DNA of 64,000 nucleotides from Meghimatium bilineatum (GCA_034231615.1 CM067317.1:13743316-13807315); one strand, 5' to 3'. Counted from the first letter of the stretch, positions 11,648 through 22,300 are shown. The notes: generated from the sequence alone by a model not told the origin. Numbers and translations: made by a program.

Positions 11648-12841
11648 CCATCATCATCAGGTAGCATATCTTGAACAGGATGCAGCAGTCATCACCTTCT
11701 TTCTAAACTTCTGTCTATCTTTAGCCAGTCTTCCTGCTTCTGTTATTGTCGTATTCAGGTGGCCTTTGATGTCTTGTGTCCATCTTCTTCTTGGTCTTCC
11801 TCTTTTTCGTCTCCCTGGAATCACCCCCTCCATTATGTTTTTTTCTCTAGGCCGTCAGAGCGTTTTATATGGCTAATATATTGTAGTTTTCTGGAAAGAA
11901 CCATGCTTTTTAGCCAGTTTTCTTTTACATTAATTTCTCTCATGATTGGTGATTTTTTTGGTCCAAGGTATTCTGAGGATTTATTCTGTAACATTATGTT
12001 TCAAATGGAATTTAATCCTGCATGTGTGACTATGTTTTCCAAACCTCCTTGGCCAAAAAATGAAGATTGTCTTTTTCTTATATTATTGATTAATGTCTGC
12101 TTCACATTTGACTCTTTCAACACCTCCACATTACATTTTCTGGCAGTCCATAGTATTTTCAGCATTCTTCTGTAGAACCACATCTCTATTGCTTCTAACT
12201 TTCCACTTTGTTTATTTATTGTCAAAGACTCGCATACATATGTTAGTATAGGAGTTTATAACACCGAATAACTCTCTTTCTCAACTCTATGACAAGGTCA
12301 TATTACACAATATATTTTTCATTTTTCTGAATGTTGTTTTTACGTGTTCTATTCTGCTTCTTATTTCTGTTGAACTTCTTCCATCTGCTGTAATATTTGT
12401 ATCTAAATATATACCTGTTTTAATAATATATCATTCTATTTGATCTTTTAAGGTGATAATTTTTTTTTAAAATAACCATTACTTCTATTTTCTTTATATT
12501 TAGGAAGAGGCCTTTCTCTTTACTCTCTGTGACTACTACATCAATTAAATCTTGAAGGTTTTCCTAACTTTTAGCAATGACAACAGTGGTATCCGCATAT
12601 CTCATTTATTTATGGTATGTCCTCCCACTGATATTCCTGGGATATCAACTATTGCAATCATTATATTTTCACTGTATAAAGAGAACAGGTCTGGCGTAAG
12701 CACGCATTCCTGTCTGACTCCTTGTTTTATTTGTTGAAAAGGGCCAAATTGATTTCCTACTCTTATTGCTGCTGTTTGTTGCCAGTACAAGTTCTTGATG
12801 CTTCTTAAATACTTACTTTCGATGTTCTAATTCTCTAGCAT
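11648..12841 (-). mobile_element. 5'-truncated RTE LINE, minus strand, inactivated
   Basis: Same family as 13169-14756. Its 3' end at 11648 is a (GAT) tail; homology stops at 12841, at the LINE codons MLEN just before the RT palm. It keeps WQQTAAIRVGNQFGPFQQ, KQGVRQECVLTPDLFSLY (G-to-E change in QGC), a decayed catalytic region, MWFYRRMLKILW and KRQSSFFG. Frameshifts and stops are frequent. It lies head to head with the younger plus-strand copy about 330 bp away, giving an inverted LINE pair. Confidence 0.88.
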
Positions 12842-13067
12842 CTACTTCTGTGTGTTACCATGACTTTCTATAGCGAGTGGTATTACTATCCTCAAGAAAT
12901 CTGACAACATACTGACAGAAACTATCCATTCCGCATCAGATATCACATCCTCCCACATGTACACACCCTTGTATGACATTCTCTGCACGCCCCATCCACT
13001 GCTCATTTCTTTACTATTTTTCAATTTAAAAAAAAAAATTACCGTATGTTGTAGCTGTTGTTTTTAA
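12842..13067. other. Spacer between head-to-head LINE copies
   Basis: No assignment for 12842-13067 apart from an A-run near 13028-13038. Confidence 0.45.
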
Positions 13068-13096
13068 GCCACTCGGCACGGCACTTGATGATGATG
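13068..13096 (+). repeat. Short RTE LINE 3'-end remnant
   Basis: 'gccactcggcacggcacttg' followed by (ATG) repeats matches the last codons plus tail of the RTE LINE whose full end is at 14728-14756. Only about 29 bp remains; it is an extremely 5'-truncated insertion or an internal remnant. Confidence 0.65.
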
Positions 13097-13158
13097 TGGG
13101 TGTTCTTTGTTACCTCTGATTTAGAGTTAGGAGCAAGCTTGGTATAATACTATATTCT

Positions 13159-14745
13159 ATGCTGTGTAACAAGAAATGCACAGAAATAGAATTGCATTAC
13201 AACCAAGATACAACATTACTATATAAGAAAATTGAGATGATAACAGGAAAGAGAACGCAAACAGTTACAGGGTGTCTAAAATCTAAGACAGGGCAGGTAT
13301 TAATGGGAATAGATCACATAGTACAGAGATGGTCAGAATATATCAAAGAACTTTATGATGACAATAGACCAGAAATAAACATACAAGATAACGGCGAGGG
13401 TCCATCAATACTCACAGCAGAAGTAAGGGAGGCACTAAGACACATGAAATATGGCAACGCCCCAGGTCCAGACAATATCACATTAGAAGAATTAGCAGCT
13501 TTAGATGACTTTGGAGTTGAAATCATCATGAAGAGAGTGAGAAACAAAATAAAATCAGAAATAAGTCCAGAACAATGTGGATTTGTAGAAGGCAAAGGCA
13601 CCAACAATGCGATTTATATATTGAGAACACTAATAGAGAGGTCTATAGAAGTAAAAACAGATCTGTACTTCTGTTTTATAGACTACACTAAAGCTTTTGA
13701 CAAAGTTAAACATAGCGAAATTATACACATGCTAGAGAATCTGAACATTGACATCAAGGATTTAAGAATAATCAAGAACATGTACTGGCAACAAACAGCA
13801 GCAATAAGAGTAGGAAATCAATTTGGCCCTTTTCAACAAATAAAACAAGGAGTAAGACAGGGATGCGTGCTTTCACCAGACCTGTTCTCTCTATACAGTA
13901 AAAACATATTGCGGGCAATAGTAGATATCCCAGGAATATCAGTGGGAGGACATAACATAAATAATTTGAGATATGCGGATGACACCGTTCTGATTGCAAA
14001 AAGTGAGGAAGACCTTCAAAACTTAATTAAAGTAGTAGTCACAGAAAGCAAAGAGAAAGGCCTCTTCCTAAATATCAAGAAAACAGAAGTAATGGTTATT
14101 TCAAAGAAAGAAAATAACACACCTTGCAAGATCATAGTGAATGATATAGTATTAAAACAGGTCTACCAATTCAAATATCTAGGTACAATTATTACATCAG
14201 ATGGAAGAAGTTCAACAGAAATAAGATGCAGAATAGGACAGGCAAAAACAACATTCATAAAAATGAAAAATATACTGTGTAATATGACCTTGTCATTAGA
14301 GGTGAGAAAGAGAGTTCTGCAGTGCTATATAACCCCTATACTAACATATGGGTGCGAGTCTTGGACAATAAACAAACTGGAAAGTGGGAGATTGGAGGCA
14401 ACAGAGATGTGGTTCTACAGAAGAATGCTGAGAATACCATGGGCTGCCAGAAAAACTAATTTAGAGGTGTTAAAAGAGTTAAATGCGAAACGGACCTTAA
14501 TCAAGAATATAAGAAAAAGGCAATCTTCTTTTTTTGGCCACTTCATGAGACAGGCAGGTTTAGAAAACATAATCACAACAGGCAAGATTGAAGGCACCAG
14601 AGACAGAGGGCGACAACGTGAGAAAATATTAGACAGTTTGACAACCTGGCACGGCAAAGAAACAACAACGACTTTGATACATAATACTGTGGACAGAGAG
14701 CTGTGGAGAGCCATGACCGCCTACGCCACCCGGCATGGCACCTGA
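13159..14745 (+). CDS. RTE-type reverse transcriptase ORF, truncated, RT fingers deleted
   Basis: A 528-codon open frame encoding a non-LTR retrotransposon RT. Visible motifs: GNAPGPDNITLEEL (RT 0 region), GFVEGKGTNNAIYIL, FIDYTKAFDKV (motif A with catalytic Asp), KQGVRQGCVLSPDLFSLY (motif B), RYADDTVLIA with YADD at residues 272-275 (motif C), FLNIKKTEVM (motif D), YQFKYLGTIIT (thumb), then MLRIPWAARKTN and the KRQSSFFGHFMRQAG C-terminal block. It should encode nicking endonuclease plus RT, but the endonuclease is lost by truncation. Near residues 119-125 the sequence jumps from the DDFGVE segment straight to IIMKRVRNK, so the block homologous to IYNSG...HRTIS in the relative at 55430-55620, roughly 55-60 codons, is missing in frame. 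The ATG at 13159 belongs to the target-site duplication, not the element. The stop TGA is the first unit of the (TGA)n tail. Probably not an active enzyme. Confidence 0.88.
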   Translation: MLCNKKCTEIELHYNQDTTLLYKKIEMITGKRTQTVTGCLKSKTGQVLMGIDHIVQRWSEYIKELYDDNRPEINIQDNGEGPSILTAEVREALRHMKYGNAPGPDNITLEELAALDDFGVEIIMKRVRNKIKSEISPEQCGFVEGKGTNNAIYILRTLIERSIEVKTDLYFCFIDYTKAFDKVKHSEIIHMLENLNIDIKDLRIIKNMYWQQTAAIRVGNQFGPFQQIKQGVRQGCVLSPDLFSLYSKNILRAIVDIPGISVGGHNINNLRYADDTVLIAKSEEDLQNLIKVVVTESKEKGLFLNIKKTEVMVISKKENNTPCKIIVNDIVLKQVYQFKYLGTIITSDGRSSTEIRCRIGQAKTTFIKMKNILCNMTLSLEVRKRVLQCYITPILTYGCESWTINKLESGRLEATEMWFYRRMLRIPWAARKTNLEVLKELNAKRTLIKNIRKRQSSFFGHFMRQAGLENIITTGKIEGTRDRGRQREKILDSLTTWHGKETTTTLIHNTVDRELWRAMTAYATRHGT

Positions 14746-14756
14746 TGATGATGATG
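13169..14756 (+). mobile_element. Young 5'-truncated RTE LINE with target-site duplication
   Basis: Flanked by a perfect 10-bp direct repeat atgctgtgta at 13159-13168 and 14757-14766, which fixes both ends. The insert is 1588 bp, lacks the endonuclease and most of the 5' half, and ends in a (TGA)n tail directly continuous with the ORF stop. It carries one open RT frame (see the CDS entry). The perfect duplication and open frame mark it as one of the most recent insertions in the window. Confidence 0.93.
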
Positions 14757-14766
14757 ATGCTGTGTA

Positions 14767-15227
14767 GTTGAACAGTCGGGTAAGAATCCAACAGCTTGTA
14801 CTTACTTGTCCCTTCTGCACTCAAGAATGATAAACATAATCTTATTCTGGATTTTATCTAATCTGTCAGTCTGCCTCTGGCTGAGCGTTATAATTGCGAA
14901 CGCAAACTATACCACATAAACAAGCTCGGTATAGTTAAAATAACTTGTGACTTCTGTTCATACTGAGCAGTAACCATAACTTTCACTGCTGTAAGACCAT
15001 TGCTTGCAATTAAAAATTATAGGACGATTGATTACTCAGTGGTAAGCTGAATAGCTTCTGTGTTGGTGAGAGTTTGGTTTTCCATATCAATTGAAATAAC
15101 GTTTAGACAAGAAACGCCTCGTTTAGTCCCTGGTCGATCCATTTTAATGAAATGATCTCCAGATCATCTGCCTAAGTAAATGCTATTCATCTGATGCTGG
15201 TTCGAGTCTCTCGACAACAGTCTTGTT
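14767..15227. other. Nothing recognised
   Basis: No gene or repeat match in this stretch. Confidence 0.45.
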
Positions 15228-15515
15228 GGCTCCTCCTAACCACTATACACAAAGTGACTTGTCGGCTCCTCCTAACCACTATAGACAAAGTGACATGTGG
15301 GCTCCTCCTAACCACTATAGACAAAGTGACATGTGGGCTCCTCCTAACCACTATAGACAAAGTGACATGTGGGCTCCTCCTAACCACTATAGACAAAGTG
15401 ACATGTGGGCTCCTCCTAACCACTATAGACAAAGTGACATGTGGGCTCCTCCTAACCACTATAGACAAAGTGACATGTGGGTTCCTCCTAACCACTAAAC
15501 ACAAAGTGACCCGTG
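15228..15515. repeat. 36-bp minisatellite, eight copies
   Basis: Unit 'ggctcctcctaaccactata' plus 'gacaaagtgacatgtg', spaced every 36 bp (for example 15254 and 15290). Central copies are identical; edge copies diverge. Because 36 is a multiple of three, several frames on both strands stay open as 12-residue repeats; these are artefacts. Confidence 0.96.
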
Positions 15516-15539
15516 GGCTCCTCGAGAAAATTCTTCAAA

Positions 15540-15835
15540 AGTTGCACTATTTGACTTTGCCCGTAATTTTGATTGGCTGTCGACACAAAGTATACACACA
15601 GTACTTTCATTACAGCGTCTTTTCCTGTTAAGGAGTGCATGAGGCTTTTCTGGATGTTGAAATAAGGTTGATTTGGCATAGCTGTCGCCGCGACGTATAC
15701 AGGAATAATCTTTTTATTGCACTTCCAAAAAACAAAAATCCCAGTCAAACCGTGGACTGAACTCGTGAACCCGGAACCTGGGGGTTCTGAGGCCGGCATT
15801 CCAGCCATTCGACCACGTGCTCCACTGAAAGCCAG
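15540..15835 (-). repeat. tRNA-derived SINE (family S4), minus strand
   Basis: On the minus strand the head reads 'cagtggagcacgtggtcgaa' then 'ccaggttccgggttcacgag', tRNA-like A- and B-box regions, followed by a body with 'tacgtcgcggcgacagctat'. The same arrangement occurs on the plus strand at 46830-47060. The tRNA head is degenerate. Confidence 0.72.
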
Positions 15836-15864
15836 GAATCCAATTATGAAAACCACTGTACACA

Positions 15865-15930
15865 AAGTGACCAATGAAAATCATGGGAAAAGTCTAATAG
15901 CGTCACTTTGGAAGGAAGTATAGTACCACA
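15865..15930 (+). repeat. F-family fragment
   Basis: 'gtgaccaatgaaaatcatgg' matches the F core, followed by 'aaaagtctaatagcgtcact'. Confidence 0.5.
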
Positions 15931-16079
15931 GGATCATATATATGACGAGAAGCACGGTTGGCCACACCATTGTTATCTATGTCTTTGGTAAAGTAAAAAT
16001 ACGGGCATAACACCGTAACACATAATGCATCTCAATGAAATGAAACGGGACTAGTTTACTGTTTAAGGGCATGACCTGT

Positions 16080-16290
16080 CATGTTATATAAAGACCAGTG
16101 CACAGAAAATATAAACATTGCATGAAATGCCGATTTTGATTACTTCCGTGAATTTTGTTTCTCGGACTCGGCTATTTTTAGCATGCAACTCCAAGTATAT
16201 AAATAGTGACCAACAGAAACACAACAACAATTTAAAAAAACAAATGAAATCTTAATTATGTACATCAGTCTTCCTACTCCGATGGTCTCG
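16080..16290 (-). repeat. F-family interspersed repeat
   Basis: Plus-strand text runs 'gcatgaaatgccgattttga', then 'ttacttccgtgaattttgtt', then 'ccaagtatataaatagtgac', closely matching 30895-31110 and the interrupted copy at 22440-23145. No coding capacity. No terminal inverted repeats or tRNA head could be assigned, so its class is unknown. Confidence 0.75.
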
Positions 16291-16516
16291 AGTAAGTGGA
16301 AGTTGAAGCAGGCGTACGAATATAAGAAGATTTGGTAAGGTGATAGAACCTGTATCCAAAAATAGAGTTTATAATTACACCAACTAGGAATAAACCAAGG
16401 TGTTACTAGAAAGAGAGTTTATTTATTTTTGTCTTCAGTGTCCTTGATCGTCTTCGTTAAAATATCTGTATTGAATGTAATTGATAATTTTAGGTTTATA
16501 TTGTATAAAGAGAACA

Positions 16517-16518
<2 letters not shown>

Positions 16519-16554
<36 letters not shown>

Positions 16555-16577
16555 GAGAGAGAGAGGGGTAGAGAGAG
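16519..16577. repeat. (GA)n microsatellite
   Basis: GAGA repeats with two GGTA-type interruptions inside an otherwise anonymous 16291-16928 stretch. Confidence 0.9.
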
Positions 16578-16941
16578 TTGGTTGTCTTCTTCTTCGTTCG
16601 CTCACATGCGGCTGGCCATACATTATTTTAACAATTTTATGCCTACTTTTGATCTCTAATCGTGCTCTTGTGAACAAATGGCAAGAAGTTATAGAACCCC
16701 CCCCCCCCGTTTAGTTATGTGTACAAAGTATAAGCACCTCCTAAAGAACAAGTGAGAAAGCTCGAAGATTGAATTTATGTTGTGCCTTTTTGGTTTCCAT
16801 CGGGATACATGTTTGTTTCATGATTGGTGTAAGTTCATAATTTATTATTTGGTTTTTGAATGCTTCTCTTAATCTTTCATTTCATTCTTCCGTCAACTGT
16901 TACAAATACCCCCAAGATGTTTAAATTCCTACAGTTGTTTC

Positions 16942-17105
16942 TTCTTCTTCTTCTTCAGCGTTCATTCTCAAACTCCCATTGGATCTCTCTTGCAGCAGGA
17001 CAATGGCCGTACTAGATTTCCAGCAGGATATAGTCCAGAGAATGGAAATGCGTCGTGTCACCATTTCATTTGCGCCAATGGCCCGACATATCCGTCTTCG
17101 GCGGA
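16942..17105 (-). repeat. Q2 retroposon, minus strand, with target-site duplication
   Basis: About 165 bp of Q2 in reverse: complement of the (GAA)n tail, 'gcgttcattctcaaactccc', the central 'tttatttgcg'-like segment, ending 'catatccgtcttcggcgga'. Flanked by the perfect 13-bp repeat ctacagttgtttc at 16929-16941 and 17106-17118. Confidence 0.88.
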
Positions 17106-17153
17106 CTACAGTTGTTTCAGTAGTTGATAATTTATCTTTTTGTTGATTATATT

Positions 17154-17443
17154 CGACCGTGTATTGTCGGGGCCCCAAAGGAGAGCAAAGAATAGCAACA
17201 CTGTGTACTTTTCATGCATGTCGTACGAGGCGACTAAGGAGGTAATGGGATGAAGTTGGTTATCCCATCCCATATAGGGTCCGCGACCCAAAGCCATGCT
17301 GAAGTTGGATGTGTCAGGCCGAAAGGCGCAGATATCGCAGCTTTGCTGTAAACCATGACACAACGCATTCGTTCTCCGGACTACATCCTGCTGAAATGCA
17401 GCAGTTTGAGAACGAACGCAAAAGAAGAAAGAAAAAGAAAGAA
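17154..17443 (+). repeat. Q1 retroposon, plus strand, with target-site duplication
   Basis: Near-complete Q1 copy ending in an (AAGA)-rich tail, flanked by the perfect 12-bp repeat gttgattatatt at 17142-17153 and 17444-17455. It lies 36 bp from the oppositely oriented Q2 copy at 16942-17105. Confidence 0.88.
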
Positions 17444-17455
17444 GTTGATTATATT

Positions 17456-18149
17456 GGGTAATCATTACTTCTGATTTTTTCCAGAGTGGTTCACGTCAAT
17501 TTAAAAAAAAAAATCCCACTAAACTATTCAGATTTCCGAACGCTATTTATATTACCCGCAATGAAAATCATACGCTTCTTGAATAGAATTCCCTACAGTA
17601 ACATAATATTATATCTCAGTGGGTATAATTTAGTTAAGCAGCAAGCACTACATTGTAACATTCCTTTATCAATGTCAGTTACAAACGCCTCCAAACAATA
17701 AACAAGTGTTTTTGCTTTGCTAAAAATAGTTGCAGGGTATATGGAAGGGATTACTTTAGCCTGCCGTTATCAAGCTCGTAGAAATAACTGCCTGCAAGAA
17801 TGTTTATTTCCATACCGGATATATCGTCAAGGTTAATGTAGATGGTTGGAAAATAGAACTAAAAAAAAGGAAACTGACGAGAAATCCGAAGCTTTGTTAT
17901 TTGCGTTGAGAACAGGTTCTCAAGGTGGTTAATATCGACCTATTGTGCGGATTTGTTATTTCCATAGAAGTCACGAATTAAATTCAAACACGAGCATAAT
18001 TGTGTGGCCCTTTACATTATAATACATACTAGTTAATTGGTAATCAAGCCTTTTTAGTTATTCATTTTATTTTACTATTACCATTGTTCTCATAGGTCAC
18101 TATGTTTAGATTTATTTGATTATATATTATATATATATATATATGATTG
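17456..18149. other. Nothing recognised
   Basis: AT-rich; no gene or repeat assignment. A short TA run lies near 18127-18143. Confidence 0.45.
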
Positions 18150-18225
18150 TGTGAGAGTCAATGCAAATCAAGGGAATAGTCAAAAAGCCATTTTAGAAGG
18201 CTGGATTTCGCACAAGCCAATCGGG
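18150..18225 (+). repeat. F-family fragment, diverged
   Basis: 'gagagtcaatgcaaatcaag' then 'cattttagaaggctggattt' resembles the related segments near 40010-40090. Confidence 0.4.
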
Positions 18226-19065
18226 CTTATACTTATGGGCGATCATGATGAGGATATCGTCGTCACTATTTGCCGGGCTGGATGGAGTAGACTAGGCTAA
18301 AACCTTTCTAAACATCTGTTCAGATTTCTGAACTTCAGCTGAATCTGCAAATATTTTTGTGTCATTTAATTAAATTGTACAGAATGTTCTCATAAGTGAA
18401 CGTTAGTCTAATTTCATTACATCAGAGATTTAGTTAAGAGATTACATATAGTATCGTCATTATATTGTCGCACTCGAACAACAAGCACATAATAGCATCG
18501 TCACCTGTCATATATATCATAAGCAACGACAAAGGAAAGTTGAACGTAAAAGTGTTTAGGTCAAACTTGTAGAACATTCAAGACACATATCGCTATAAAT
18601 CTCAACCATTCGAATACTGTCGGCCTGTATAGGAGACCTTTTTTTGGCAACTTCCTATCTGCTGTCTTATTAATAAGTTCAGTCGGTGACCCTCTCTCAT
18701 CCGCTGAGTCATCCTTGTACCTATGCCATGCGGTGCGGTTTCATTCATTTTTAAAGCCCCCAAACAAGTGTCCCAGTGAGATTCATTTTGATGAGGAGGT
18801 ATCTTTTAAGAGCTCAAGAAAATCCCAGATGATTACTTTTCAGAAAGCTGTTGTAGGATGCAATCCCATGCGTTAGAGCACAGGCATATCTGCAACCCGG
18901 ATTTTTCTACACATGAAAGTCTAGAATTACAGGATGTATCTGCAGACTCGATTCTTCTAGAGGGGGAATTCTAAAATTAAGTTTATGCAATCCAGATGCA
19001 TGTGACTGATAAAAGGGATGTTTCTCTTCAAGCATAAGTCGTCAACAGGTTTGATAACATCACAG
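18226..19065. other. Nothing recognised
   Basis: No supported gene. Some GC-richer patches without protein character. Confidence 0.45.
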
Positions 19066-19228
19066 CTGAAGACGTATGTGTCGGGCCATTTGCGCAAATA
19101 AAACGGCGACTAAACGTATTTCCATTCTCTGGACTACATCCTGCTGAAATCTAGTAGCATCATAGTTCTGCTACAAGGGAGATCCAGCAGGAGTTTTAGA
19201 ATGAACGCTGAAGAAGAAGAAGATCGTA
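19066..19228 (+). repeat. Q2 retroposon, plus strand
   Basis: 'gaagacgtatgtgtcgggcc', 'gcaaataaaacggcgac', 'ctctggactacatcctgctg' and the tail gaagaagaagaag follow the Q2 consensus order. A target-site duplication is not obvious. Confidence 0.82.
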
Positions 19229-19443
19229 TAATAAATCATGGAGCTGGTAGTCATCTCCACGCACAAACCTTATTAGTCTTCTCGAAGGACATGCATGACA
19301 GGTGCCAATATTAATATTCTTTCATCCACTGTTGGCTTCGGCAACACAGGGGCAATATGACAAGATAGAAGTTAGGTGTCATCGTTCGCTGTAAGTTGAC
19401 AATGAATAGATAGCTAGACTCTTCCCATGTTAACTCTGCCAAT

Positions 19444-19722
19444 ACTTCTTCTTCTGCGTTCGTTCTCAAACTCCTGCAGATTAGCAAGATGTAGTTTGGA
19501 GAGCGGAATGCATTGTGCCATGGTTTACAGCATTGCTGCGATGTCTGCGCCTTTCGGCCTGACATATCCGACTTCAGCATGACTTTGGGTCACTGACCCT
19601 ATATGGGATGGGACAGCCAGCTCCATCCCATAACCTCATTAGTTGCCTTTTACGACATGCGTGGAAGGTAAAGAGTGTTGCTATTCTTTGCTCCCCTTTC
19701 GGGCCCCGACAACACACGGGCG
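19444..19722 (-). repeat. Q1 retroposon, minus strand, with target-site duplication
   Basis: Complete Q1 copy in reverse, flanked by the perfect 11-bp repeat actctgccaat at 19433-19443 and 19723-19733. Confidence 0.9.
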
Positions 19723-19814
19723 ACTCTGCCAATTGTTTTCCTGCATACTCTTGGATGATGTCTAGAACAAACAGCGGATCACTTATGGGAGTGTTCCGTG
19801 TGCTATGATGGTCA

Positions 19815-20093
19815 CTTCTTCTTCTGCGTTGTTTTCAAACTCCTGCAGATTAGCAGGATTTAGTCCGGAGAACGAAATGCGGTGTGTCATGGTTTGCAGC
19901 ATTTCTTCAATATCTACGCTCTTCGGCCTGACACATCCGACTTCAGCATGGCTTTGGGTCACTGACTCTATATTGAATGGGACAGCCAACTCCATCCCAT
20001 AGCCTCCTTAGTCCCCTCTTACGACATGCAAGGAGGGTAAATATTGTTGTTATTCTTTGCTCCCCTCTCGGACCTCGGAAACACACGGGAGAT
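19815..20093 (-). repeat. Q1 retroposon flanked by ~42-bp direct repeats
   Basis: Complete minus-strand Q1 copy. Its flanks (19779-19818 and 20096-20136) are diverged copies of one sequence starting 'atcacttatg' and ending 'tcacttct', much longer than the 10-13 bp duplications of other copies. Confidence 0.85.
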
Positions 20094-20136
20094 AATCACT
20101 TATGAAAATGCCATGTGTACTGTGATCATCACTTCT

Positions 20137-20677
20137 GCTAGTTTCTAATCAAGAGCCAAGATTAATTTGTTCTCTGCTTATTTTTTCCATGAGATTGGTA
20201 AAGTATTAACGTTTTCATTCAGGGATTGTGTCTAACATTTTGAGAATCATTGTTTACGCACAGTAATCTTATCTCAAAACTATGTAACATGTCTGGAGAA
20301 GTGTTAAGAAGTGTCATTTCTGCGAAACTTTAAGATAAGATCCAGGATACCCGATATGATCTAGAATCGACGTCTAAACACGAAAAGCACCCACACATAA
20401 CTTCCAGCTAGCTTAAAGTGTCAACAGCAGATCACTTCACAATAGTAAAAAAAACATTTCTTCTATTCAATTCCAGCAAGGTAAGAATCTCTGGCTTTAA
20501 GATATGGGTTTATTTTACAAGTGCAGCAGGTCATAATGAAGGAATTACCGGCACTGCGACCTACACTACGTTCTTTAATGTGCAAAATCTCTGATGTAAT
20601 GAAATTAGACTAACGTTCGCTGTTGAAAAGATTGTACCTCACCACAAGAGACATTTATTAGGTAACCAAATATTTGG

Positions 20678-20680
<3 letters not shown>
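20137..20680. other. Nothing recognised
   Basis: No gene or repeat assignment. Confidence 0.45.
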
Positions 20681-20720
<40 letters not shown>

Positions 20721-20727
20721 TATATAT
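20681..20727. repeat. (TA)n microsatellite
   Basis: TA repeats abutting the 3' end of the LINE fragment that follows. Confidence 0.9.
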
Positions 20728-20728
20728 A

Positions 20729-20993
20729 AACCCGTAACCATTCAGGGTCGTAGGGGTACCACATTGTATGCTTCAGCACACAGAGTCCTCCAGCGTAGGG
20801 GTACCACATTGTATGCTTTCGCACACAAAGTCCTCCTGCGTAGGAGTACCACATTGTATGCTTCAGCACACAGAGTCCTTCAGTGTAGGGGTACCACATT
20901 GGATGCCTCCGCAGACAGAGTCGTCCAGCGATTTCTATCTTCACCGATGCGGATGAGTGAGGATAAACCTTGACCTGTCCATATTCCTTGAAT
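20729..20993 (-). mobile_element. LINE 3' fragment with a 45-bp tandem of its C-terminus
   Basis: Minus-strand match to the LINE insertion at 22625-22989: it shares the segments complementary to 'ctcatccgcatcg', 'ggtacccctacgaccctga' and 'gggtttat'. The segment around the last codons is present four times at a 45-bp spacing (starts 20751, 20796, 20841, 20886), so the C-terminal 15 codons are repeated in frame. Confidence 0.82.
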
Positions 20994-21709
20994 TTATATT
21001 AAGCGTGAGCTGAGTCATTCAATTGGTATGATTACTGCTCATTTGTCGCTTTTTGTATACTTTGTATCGCGAACCCATGAAAAGCAAAGAATTAAATCAA
21101 ATAGCACCACTTATTTAGGATGATCCGAGATTTACGCACAAGGTCATCCAGGAGAGGGACTTGGCTAATCTCACGTCTAAACATTTTAAATCGTCAGTTA
21201 TGTATCGATCAGAAAGGCGTCAGACTGACTAACGACAGCGATGGCCTGTCAGCAGATCAAGACAAGCCTTAATAAATCAAATTGTCGATATTTTTTCGTG
21301 AATTTAGTTGTTCTATATAAATCAATATATAGTTTTTATTAAGAGATGCTAGTTTAATAGTTTTTATAAGTCTCTGGTGTCGGAAATAACAGGATACTGG
21401 AAATGCGAGGGCTGAAGTAACACACACGAAAATGTAAAAATGAACCGAAATATGTGTGTTATTAATTTTTATAAACAAAACATACTAACAAGACACAGCA
21501 TTAGATGACGTCGTGACTGAAAAATCTACATCATACCTAATGTGTGTCTCTAAATAAAATCATTGTCAATCTTCTTTTGTTTGACCTGATGACGGCTTTT
21601 TAGTCGAAACGCCTATCGCCATGTCTCGTTATCATGATGATTTGTTTATGCATATTGGCAACACTAAACTTATTTCCTTCCATTTTATATAATTTTTGTC
21701 GCCTGCCAC
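20994..21709. other. No gene; repeat-end motif near 21585-21610
   Basis: The 'tttttagtcgaaacgcctat' phrase near 21597 resembles the 'cgaaacgtcg' ends seen at 47400-47510 and 51300-51720. Otherwise unassigned. Confidence 0.4.
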
Positions 21710-21790
21710 AGCTGACCAGCGAAATTCACGAAAATAATCGGAAACTATGGTCTATAATTACCTTATATACTTACATTATGTTGAATGTAA
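21710..21790 (+). repeat. F-family fragment
   Basis: 'ctgaccagcgaaattcacga' followed by 'aaataatcggaaac' matches the F core. Confidence 0.55.
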
Positions 21791-22224
21791 TGGGAAAATA
21801 TAAATATATGCCTATATAACGTGCACCACATTGTAAACAAAGGGCATGAGCCCATAGACCGCTGGATCAGCAACCAGCACATTGTAGACATCATTACATC
21901 ATTGTTTCTTCCTACTGATGACGAAATGTGTTTATACCTGTTTAACATCTCTAAATCGTGTGTAACCTCAGAATTTATAAAGCATGCCGCTAAAAATAGG
22001 TATACCGATTCACATATGGACATGCCAATGTTTCAGGATATGTTTCGTGCCGTCAAGTTTACACAGGGTTGCAGCCGAGACAGTTTGTAGTAAAGACATC
22101 TGTACATAAAGTAAGCAAGCCTTAACTCGTTACGTTTAAAAAAAAATTATTATCGTAATTTTCGCTGCTCACTATTTATATATTTTGAGTCACTTGCAAA
22201 AAAGAAACAAAAACAAACAAACAA
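21791..22224. other. Unassigned; open frame of 89 codons not supported
   Basis: An open plus-strand frame at 21821-22090 lacks recognisable motifs. I do not call it a gene. Confidence 0.4.
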
Positions 22225-22300
22225 ACGCCGGTCAACGAAATACACGAAAATAATCATAATCAACCTTTAAGGTCATATTTACTTTCCGAACTGTCTTTAT
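22225..22300 (+). repeat. F-family fragment
   Basis: 'ggtcaacgaaatacacgaaa' and 'ataatcataatcaaccttta' match the F core. Confidence 0.6.

Noticed and set aside
15187-15631. Repeated 12-residue ORFs on both strands
   Set aside because: The 36-bp unit is a multiple of three, so open repeated frames are expected without selection.
21821-22090. 89-codon plus-strand frame as a host exon
   Set aside because: No recognisable motif and no convincing splice sites.
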